DNA of 10,135 nt, from contig CAAGGF010000010.1 in the NCBI GenBank assembly GCA_900769325.1, positions 1-10,135 of the forward strand. The letters run 5' to 3'. Below the pieces are notes generated by a model. That model did not search any database. It saw nothing but the letters and a program-made list of their open reading frames with translations, and was not told the DNA's origin. Positions 6,486 to 10,135 of the stretch are shown piece after piece; position 1 is the first letter of the stretch; each line of letters opens with the position of its first letter. This stretch comes from Spirochaetia bacterium. Its GTDB lineage: Bacteria; Spirochaetota; Spirochaetia; Treponematales; Treponemataceae. A program made the position numbers and the translations under genes.

Positions 6486-6557
6486 CGGGCAAACAGGATT
6501 TGAACCTGCGACCTCAACGTCCCGAACGTCGCGCGCTACCAACTGCGCTATTGCCCG
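6485..6557 (-). tRNA. tRNA-Pro(CGG)
   Basis: The 73-nt cloverleaf has a CGGGCAA/TTGCCCG acceptor stem, a GCGC/GCGC D stem, an anticodon stem CGACG/CGTTG with loop TTCGGGA (anticodon CGG, G37), and a T arm GCAGG-TTCAAAT-CCTGT. The C1-G72 pair and A73 discriminator are typical proline identity elements. CCA is not encoded, because A-rich sequence follows. Its 3' end is repeated twice immediately downstream (units A and B). Confidence 0.93.
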
Positions 6558-6589
6558 AAATAAAAAAAATAAAAAGAACAAGTTCAAAA

Positions 6590-6718
6590 AGGTCGAAGCC
6601 TGCGACATCGGCGTCCCGAACCTGTAAATCGAAAAACCGTTAAAAAGAAAGCGCGAAAAGCGGTTTCTTTAGGTTTATCGTCCAGACAAACGCGCTACAA
6701 GACTTGCGCTATTGCCCG
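6590..6718 (-). pseudogene. tRNA-Pro-like pseudogene split by a hairpin element
   Basis: The right part (about 6690-6718) matches the 5' acceptor strand and D arm of the intact tRNA-Pro. The left part (about 6590-6621) matches its anticodon loop (tcccgaa) and a degraded T arm. The 3' acceptor strand is lost. Between the halves lie about 68 bp containing the hairpin element at 6635-6679. It cannot fold as a tRNA and is presumed inactive. It lies between tRNA-Asp and the intact tRNA-Pro in the same orientation. Confidence 0.8.
6635..6679. repeat. Palindromic hairpin element inside the tRNA pseudogene
   Basis: This aligns with the elements at 263-319 and 482-538, sharing aaccgttaaaaa, aaagcgc, gcggttt and tttaggtt in the same order. 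The stem is AAAGAAA (6644-6650) with TTTCTTT (6664-6670), where the gap-array copies have AAACAAA with TTTGTTT. The single C-G to G-C change on both arms keeps the pairing. Confidence 0.75.
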
Positions 6719-6726
6719 AAAAAAGA

Positions 6727-6758
6727 TAAAAAAGGCTCTCTGAATATACAGAAAGCCT
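6727..6758 (-). terminator. Rho-independent terminator of tRNA-Asp
   Basis: On the minus strand AGGCTTTCTG and CAGAGAGCCT form a 10-bp stem with one G-U pair and a 6-nt loop, followed by a T tract. It starts 2 nt after the tRNA-Asp 3' end, so tRNA-Asp is probably transcribed alone. Confidence 0.85.
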
Positions 6759-6760
6759 AT

Positions 6761-6834
6761 CGCGAGTGACGGGGCTCGAACCCGTGATCTCCGGCGTGAC
6801 AGGCCAGCGCGATAACCAGCTTCGCTACACCCGC
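6761..6834 (-). tRNA. tRNA-Asp(GTC)
   Basis: The 74-nt cloverleaf has acceptor GCGGGTG/CACTCGC (one G-U), D stem GCGA/TCGC, anticodon stem CTGGC/GCCGG with loop CTGTCAC (anticodon GTC), and T arm ACGGG-TTCGAGC-CCCGT. The G73 discriminator agrees with aspartate. CCA is not encoded. Confidence 0.94.
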
Positions 6835-6846
6835 ATAACAAAAAGC

Positions 6847-6875
6847 ATAATAATATATTCAAAAAAAAAAGTCAA
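6847..6875 (-). promoter_or_regulatory. Promoter of tRNA-Asp
   Basis: On the minus strand TTGACT (6870-6875), a 17-nt spacer and TATTAT (6847-6852) lie 12 nt before the first base of the tRNA. This matches a sigma70-type promoter with a very short 5' leader. Confidence 0.75.
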
Positions 6876-6943
6876 TCACTTATGTTTCATTATTTAAAAA
6901 GGTTTTAAAGTTTTCTATTAGTTTGTTCAGTTTATTCTTTTTT

Positions 6944-6971
6944 TTGAAACGGATTTGTGATATATTATGAT
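6944..6971 (+). promoter_or_regulatory. Probable promoter of the Mrp-family gene
   Basis: TTGAAA (6944-6949), a 16-nt spacer and TATGAT (6966-6971) precede the ATG at 7028 by 56 nt. The gene then has a normal ribosome site, AGGAAGG (7015-7021), at 6-nt spacing. The TATAAT directly before the ATG (7022-7027) has no matching -35 box. Confidence 0.55.
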
Positions 6972-7027
6972 AAACAGTAAAAAAAAGAAAACTTAATTTT
7001 TAAATTAATCTTAAAGGAAGGTATAAT

Positions 7028-7846
7028 ATGGCTGATTGTTCTCACGACTGCGGAAGTTGCGGAAAAACATGTGAAGAAAGAGATATGACTTGCCGTTTAA
7101 GAAGCGGAAGCAGCGTAAAAAAAGTAATCGGAATTGTAAGCGGTAAAGGCGGAGTTGGAAAATCGCTTGTAACTAGTCTTTTAGCCTGCAAAATCTCACG
7201 CGACGGATACAAAACTGCAATACTAGATGCAGATATTACAGGGCCTTCAATTCCTGAAAGTTTCGGTGTAGGCTTAAAACGGGCAGAAGGCGACGGAGAT
7301 TCTTTAAATCCTGTAGTCTCAGAAAAAGGCATTCAGATTATGAGCATGAATTTTCTTCTTGAAAATGAAAACGACCCTGTAATCTGGAGAGGTCCTGTAA
7401 TCGCAGGAGCCGTAAAACAGTTCTGGACAGATGTCAACTGGAAAGATGTCGATTTTATGTTTGTCGATATGCCTCCGGGAACGGGGGATGTTCCTCTTAC
7501 AGTTTTTCAAAGCATTCCTGTAGACGGAATCATAATCGTCTCTTCTCCGCAGCAGCTTGTTCGGGTTATTGTTGAAAAAGCCGTAAAAATGGCAAAAATG
7601 ATGAACATTCCGATTATCGGGCTTGTAGAAAATATGAGTTATGTAAAATGCCCTGACTGCTCAAAAGAAATCACAGTATTCGGAAAAAGCAACATCGAAA
7701 AAATCGCAGAAAATTTCAACATTCCGGTTTTAGCCCGCATTCCAATGGAAGAATCTACAAGCAAGGCTGTTGACGAAGGCGATATCGAAAGCGTTGAAGT
7801 TCCGTATTTAGATGATGCAGCAAGAAAAATCGAATCGCTTCTATAA
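7028..7846 (+). CDS. Mrp/Nbp35-family P-loop ATPase, Fe-S cluster carrier
   Basis: This is a cytoplasmic ATP-dependent scaffold or carrier that delivers iron-sulfur clusters to apo-enzymes. The 272-residue protein has a deviant Walker A motif GKGGVGKS (39-46), the switch region ILDADITGPSIP (65-76), the Walker B-like FVDMPPGTGD (145-154), and the C-terminal CPDC pair (208-211) that binds the bridging cluster at the dimer interface in this family. The N-terminus is Cys-rich (C4, C8, C11, C15, C22) and resembles the N-terminal cluster site of Nbp35-type proteins rather than the MIP18-like domain of long Mrp proteins. A good ribosome site supports the start. No terminator is evident. The nearby ilvD encodes an Fe-S enzyme and could be a client, but it lies on the other strand and no operon links them. 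Confidence 0.93.
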   Translation: MADCSHDCGSCGKTCEERDMTCRLRSGSSVKKVIGIVSGKGGVGKSLVTSLLACKISRDGYKTAILDADITGPSIPESFGVGLKRAEGDGDSLNPVVSEKGIQIMSMNFLLENENDPVIWRGPVIAGAVKQFWTDVNWKDVDFMFVDMPPGTGDVPLTVFQSIPVDGIIIVSSPQQLVRVIVEKAVKMAKMMNIPIIGLVENMSYVKCPDCSKEITVFGKSNIEKIAENFNIPVLARIPMEESTSKAVDEGDIESVEVPYLDDAARKIESLL

Positions 7847-7865
7847 CTTATGATTTTTTTTAACT

Positions 7866-7894
7866 TTGACAAACATATTATAAAATTTTATAAT
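7866..7894 (+). promoter_or_regulatory. Consensus sigma70 promoter of the lipoprotein gene
   Basis: TTGACA (7866-7871), a 17-nt spacer and TATAAT (7889-7894) match the consensus at every position. Transcription should start near 7901, leaving a leader of about 130 nt before the lipoprotein ATG at 8030. Confidence 0.85.
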
Positions 7895-7910
7895 TCAAAA
7901 ACACTAGGAA

Positions 7911-8029
7911 TGTGCGGTAAAAATTTTATCGCACAAGGTTTGCGTTGCAGACTTCCTTTATTTTAATTTCCATAACACACATGGAAACACGAAAGCCGGT
8001 TATTTTTAATCGGTTTCAGGCAGGAAAAA
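7911..8029 (+). promoter_or_regulatory. Structured 5' leader of the lipoprotein mRNA
   Basis: The leader has a strong hairpin at 7911-7935 (TGTGCGGTAA with TTATCGCACA, one G-U). A second 10-bp stem at 7993-8016 (AAGCCGGTTA with TAATCGGTTT, two G-U) ends 5 nt before the AGG of the ribosome site (8022-8024). The second stem could influence ribosome access. I recognise no known riboswitch class. Confidence 0.45.
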
Positions 8030-8617
8030 ATGAAAAAGAACATTATTCTTTCAGCAGCAGCAATTTTAGCAGGCTGTCTTTTTATTTCAGGTTGCGATCT
8101 AGCAGATGATTTTGTAGCACCAAAAGATACATGGGTTTACAAAGACAGTACTAAAAGCGATAACTCTTTTAAATACACTTGGGGAGAAGGAGAAAACGAA
8201 AAATCTGTAGAATTTGACCTTTATGTAAATTATGCAACAAAAGATGCAACTGTAAATTTCAACGGGACACCTGCAGAAGTAAAACCAGGCGTAAATGTAA
8301 TTCTTGTTCCAAGTAGCGATACTAAAATAGAAACACTCCAATCTCTAATTGAAGCAACAAATATAAAAGTTGCTTTATTTTGCAATTTAGGCGAAAAACC
8401 AAGTGCTTCAAATTCTGCTACACCGGAAGGTAAAACAATTCCTTTTGCAGAAATCTGGACATTAGTTTACAACTTCAACAGATTTGACAAAGTTCAAGAT
8501 TCAATCATGAATAAATTAACTTCAGATTATACATTAGTTACAAAATTTAAAGAAACATTAAACTGGAAAAGAGTTCTCTACAATATGCTTGGAGAAAAAC
8601 TTTTCAACGAAAATTAA
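8030..8617 (+). CDS. Putative lipoprotein of unknown function
   Basis: I do not recognise this 195-residue protein. It has a Lys-rich start (MKKN), a hydrophobic segment and two overlapping lipobox candidates: LAGC with Cys16 and FISGC with Cys22. It is therefore probably exported and lipid-anchored. Cys22 followed by DLADD fits the looser spirochaete lipobox, while LAGC is the classical form. The mature part is polar, with a beta-rich middle (about residues 35-95, many alternating hydrophobic residues and an EKSVEFDLYVNY strand) and a C-terminal part that looks helical. There is no further membrane segment. A consensus promoter suggests high expression. The reading frame ends just before a strong terminator, so the gene is a single transcription unit. 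Base use is somewhat more AT-rich than its neighbours. An enzymatic role is not suggested by any motif. Confidence 0.8.
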   Translation: MKKNIILSAAAILAGCLFISGCDLADDFVAPKDTWVYKDSTKSDNSFKYTWGEGENEKSVEFDLYVNYATKDATVNFNGTPAEVKPGVNVILVPSSDTKIETLQSLIEATNIKVALFCNLGEKPSASNSATPEGKTIPFAEIWTLVYNFNRFDKVQDSIMNKLTSDYTLVTKFKETLNWKRVLYNMLGEKLFNEN

Positions 8618-8640
8618 TTTAAAATATTTCTCTGTAATAA

Positions 8641-8690
8641 AAAAAACGGGACTGTCCAATATTTTAAGCAGCCCCGTTTTTTTTTATTTT
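8641..8690. terminator. Bidirectional terminator between the lipoprotein gene and ilvD
   Basis: CGGGACTG (8647-8654) pairs with CAGCCCCG (8669-8676) at seven of eight positions. The stem is flanked by an A run on the left and a T run on the right, so it works as an intrinsic terminator in both directions for the two convergent genes. Confidence 0.85.
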
Positions 8691-8701
8691 ATAATATTAT
8701 T

Positions 8702-10135
8702 TTATTCTAGAATTGCTCCCCTGTCGGCAGAAGAAACAAGTTTTGCATAGCGTGCAAGATAGCCTGTCTTTACTTTTGGTTCCGGCTCTTTCCATGCATC
8801 ACGGCGGCGGGCAAGTTCTTCGTCACTTACTTCAAGGTGAATTTTGTAATTGTTGATGTCAAGCGTAATCATATCGCCTTCTTCAACCAAAGCAATAGGT
8901 CCTCCGACAGCAGCTTCAGGAGAACAGTGTCCTAAAGAAGCACCGCGCGTTGCACCGCTAAATCGTCCGTCAGTAATAAGCGCAACCTGCTTGTCCAAAC
9001 CCTGACCTGCAAGAGCTGCAGTTACGGCAAGCATTTCCCTCATTCCAGGACCGCCTTTTGGACCTTCATAACGGATTACAACTACATCGCCCGGTTTTAT
9101 CTGCGCTTTCTGAACAGCTTCCATTGCTTCTGATTCGTCGTTGAATACGCGAGCAGGTCCTGTATGTTTCATAAGTTCAGGAGCACAGGCAGAACGTTTT
9201 ACGACAGTTCCGTTTGGAGCAAGATTTCCGAAAAGTATTGCAATTCCGCCATTATCGCTGAAAGGATTTTCAATCGGGCGAAGGATTTCAGGATTTCTGT
9301 TTTTTACATCTTTAATGTTTTCGGCGATTGTTTTTCCTGTTGCAGTAATAAGAGAAGTGTTGATTAAGTTCTTTTTTGCAAGTTCAGCAAGAACTGCCTG
9401 AACACCGCCGGCATCGTTTAATTCACACATAAAAGTATGACCTGCAGGAGCTAAGTGGCAGAGATTTGGAGTTCTGTTTGAAATTTCATTTACTTCGTGA
9501 AGGTCAATTTCAATTCCAGCTTCGTGTGCAATTGCAGGAAGATGAAGCATCGTATTTGACGAACAGCCAAGTGCCATATCAGCTGCAAGACCATTTTTAA
9601 AACTTTCTGCACTCATCATCTGGCGCGCCGTAATTCCTTTTTTATACAAATTCATAACAGCCATACCAGCGTGCTTAGCAAGAGCAATTCTCTCACCTGT
9701 TACGGCAGGAATCGTTCCGTTACCAGGAAGACCAAGACCTAAAACTTCTGTAAGACAGTTCATCGAATTTGCAGTAAACATTCCAGAGCAGGCACCGCAG
9801 CCAGGACATGCGCTGTGTTCCATTTCTTTAAGCTGAGATTCTGTAATTTTACCTACAGCAAGAGCGCCGACTGCTTCAAACATATCTGTAAGCGAAAGAT
9901 TTTTTCCTGAATACGGATTTGCAGAATCGTTACCAGGAAGATGTCCCGGCATCATAGGACCGCCAGAAACAAATACTGTCGGTAAATCAAGACGGGCAGC
10001 AGCCATAAGCATACCCGGAACAATTTTGTCACAGTTAGGAATCATAACAAGAGCATCAAACTGATGAGCCTTTGCTACACATTCAACACTGTCTGCGATA
10101 AGTTCCCTCGTTACAAGTGAATACTTCATTCCCTC
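8702..10135 (-). CDS. ilvD: Dihydroxy-acid dehydratase, N-terminus beyond the window
   Basis: The enzyme converts 2,3-dihydroxy-isovalerate and 2,3-dihydroxy-3-methylvalerate to the 2-keto acids in valine, isoleucine and leucine synthesis. It needs an Fe-S cluster. The visible 477 residues include GMKYSLVTRELIADSVE near the break. Counting from the Met of GMKYSL, there are Cys33 in PNCDK, the cluster region CPGCGACSGMFTANSMN (from 108), and the conserved GRFSGATRG with HCSPEA (388-405). The reading frame stays open through the last base (Glu-Gly before that Met). The internal Met at 10129 is not the start, because family members have about 75-80 further residues before it. The C-terminus is complete. 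It converges on the lipoprotein gene. Confidence 0.97.
   Translation of the reverse strand, partial: EGMKYSLVTRELIADSVECVAKAHQFDALVMIPNCDKIVPGMLMAAARLDLPTVFVSGGPMMPGHLPGNDSANPYSGKNLSLTDMFEAVGALAVGKITESQLKEMEHSACPGCGACSGMFTANSMNCLTEVLGLGLPGNGTIPAVTGERIALAKHAGMAVMNLYKKGITARQMMSAESFKNGLAADMALGCSSNTMLHLPAIAHEAGIEIDLHEVNEISNRTPNLCHLAPAGHTFMCELNDAGGVQAVLAELAKKNLINTSLITATGKTIAENIKDVKNRNPEILRPIENPFSDNGGIAILFGNLAPNGTVVKRSACAPELMKHTGPARVFNDESEAMEAVQKAQIKPGDVVVIRYEGPKGGPGMREMLAVTAALAGQGLDKQVALITDGRFSGATRGASLGHCSPEAAVGGPIALVEEGDMITLDINNYKIHLEVSDEELARRRDAWKEPEPKVKTGYLARYAKLVSSADRGAILE

Noticed and set aside
6311..6643. Plus-strand 110-residue open frame
   Set aside because: It runs across repeat unit B and antisense through tRNA-Pro. 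The translation reflects repeat and tRNA sequence, and no ribosome site was found.
7022..7027. TATAAT directly before the Mrp ATG as a leaderless promoter
   Set aside because: No -35 box lies at the right distance, and a good ribosome site immediately upstream means the transcript must begin earlier.
7981..8100. Upstream ORF in the lipoprotein leader starting at ATG 7981
   Set aside because: There is no Shine-Dalgarno sequence before it, and it overlaps the lipoprotein gene in another frame with unremarkable residues. Chance explains it.
10129..10135. ilvD starting at the Met at 10129
   Set aside because: The frame continues to the window edge, and family members have conserved sequence well before this residue, so the gene is truncated by the window.

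Overview
The window looks like a stretch of chromosome from a low-GC spirochaete, most likely a host-associated Treponema. That assignment is inference. It rests on AT-rich housekeeping genes, a spirochaete-style lipobox, an Mrp/Nbp35-type ATPase, and intergenic regions full of small palindromic repeats. No phage, plasmid, transposase or CRISPR gene is visible.

Layout from left to right: (1) 1-658 is a tandem array of three units, the first cut by the window edge. Each unit carries a copy of the 3' end of gap, a terminator hairpin and a conserved palindromic hairpin element. (2) Three minus-strand genes follow in the order of transcription valS (2478-5246), a SpoT-like small HD hydrolase (1793-2413) and gap (659-1690). 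(3) 5247-5539 is a divergent spacer with two near-consensus sigma70 promoters placed so close to their start codons that both valS and the histidine phosphatase gene (5540-6133) should give leaderless mRNAs. (4) 6134-6840 is a minus-strand tRNA region. It holds tRNA-Asp(GTC) with a good terminator, a tRNA-Pro-like pseudogene split by the same hairpin element seen at 1-658, an intact tRNA-Pro(CGG), and a two-unit tandem array that repeats the 3' end of that tRNA. (5) An Mrp/Nbp35-family Fe-S carrier ATPase lies at 7028-7846 on the plus strand. (6) An unrecognised lipoprotein (8030-8617) follows, with a consensus promoter and a structured leader of about 130 nt. (7) A bidirectional terminator separates it from a convergent ilvD (8702 to the right edge, N-terminus missing).

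The protein genes are ordinary: glycolysis, tRNA charging, alarmone turnover, Fe-S assembly and branched-chain amino acid synthesis. Mrp and the Fe-S enzyme IlvD are linked only loosely, as possible carrier and client.

The unusual content is between the genes. At two unrelated loci (gap and tRNA-Pro) the 3' end of the gene is repeated in tandem downstream of itself. At both, a short inverted piece of the same gene end closes a structured 100-140 bp element. The displaced gap tails still spell the exact GapDH C-terminus and differ from the live gene only at synonymous positions, so they look like former functional gene ends rather than drifting junk. A related hairpin with a compensatory C-G to G-C change ties the two loci together. 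I regard this as the best candidate for an undescribed family of small elements targeting gene 3' ends.
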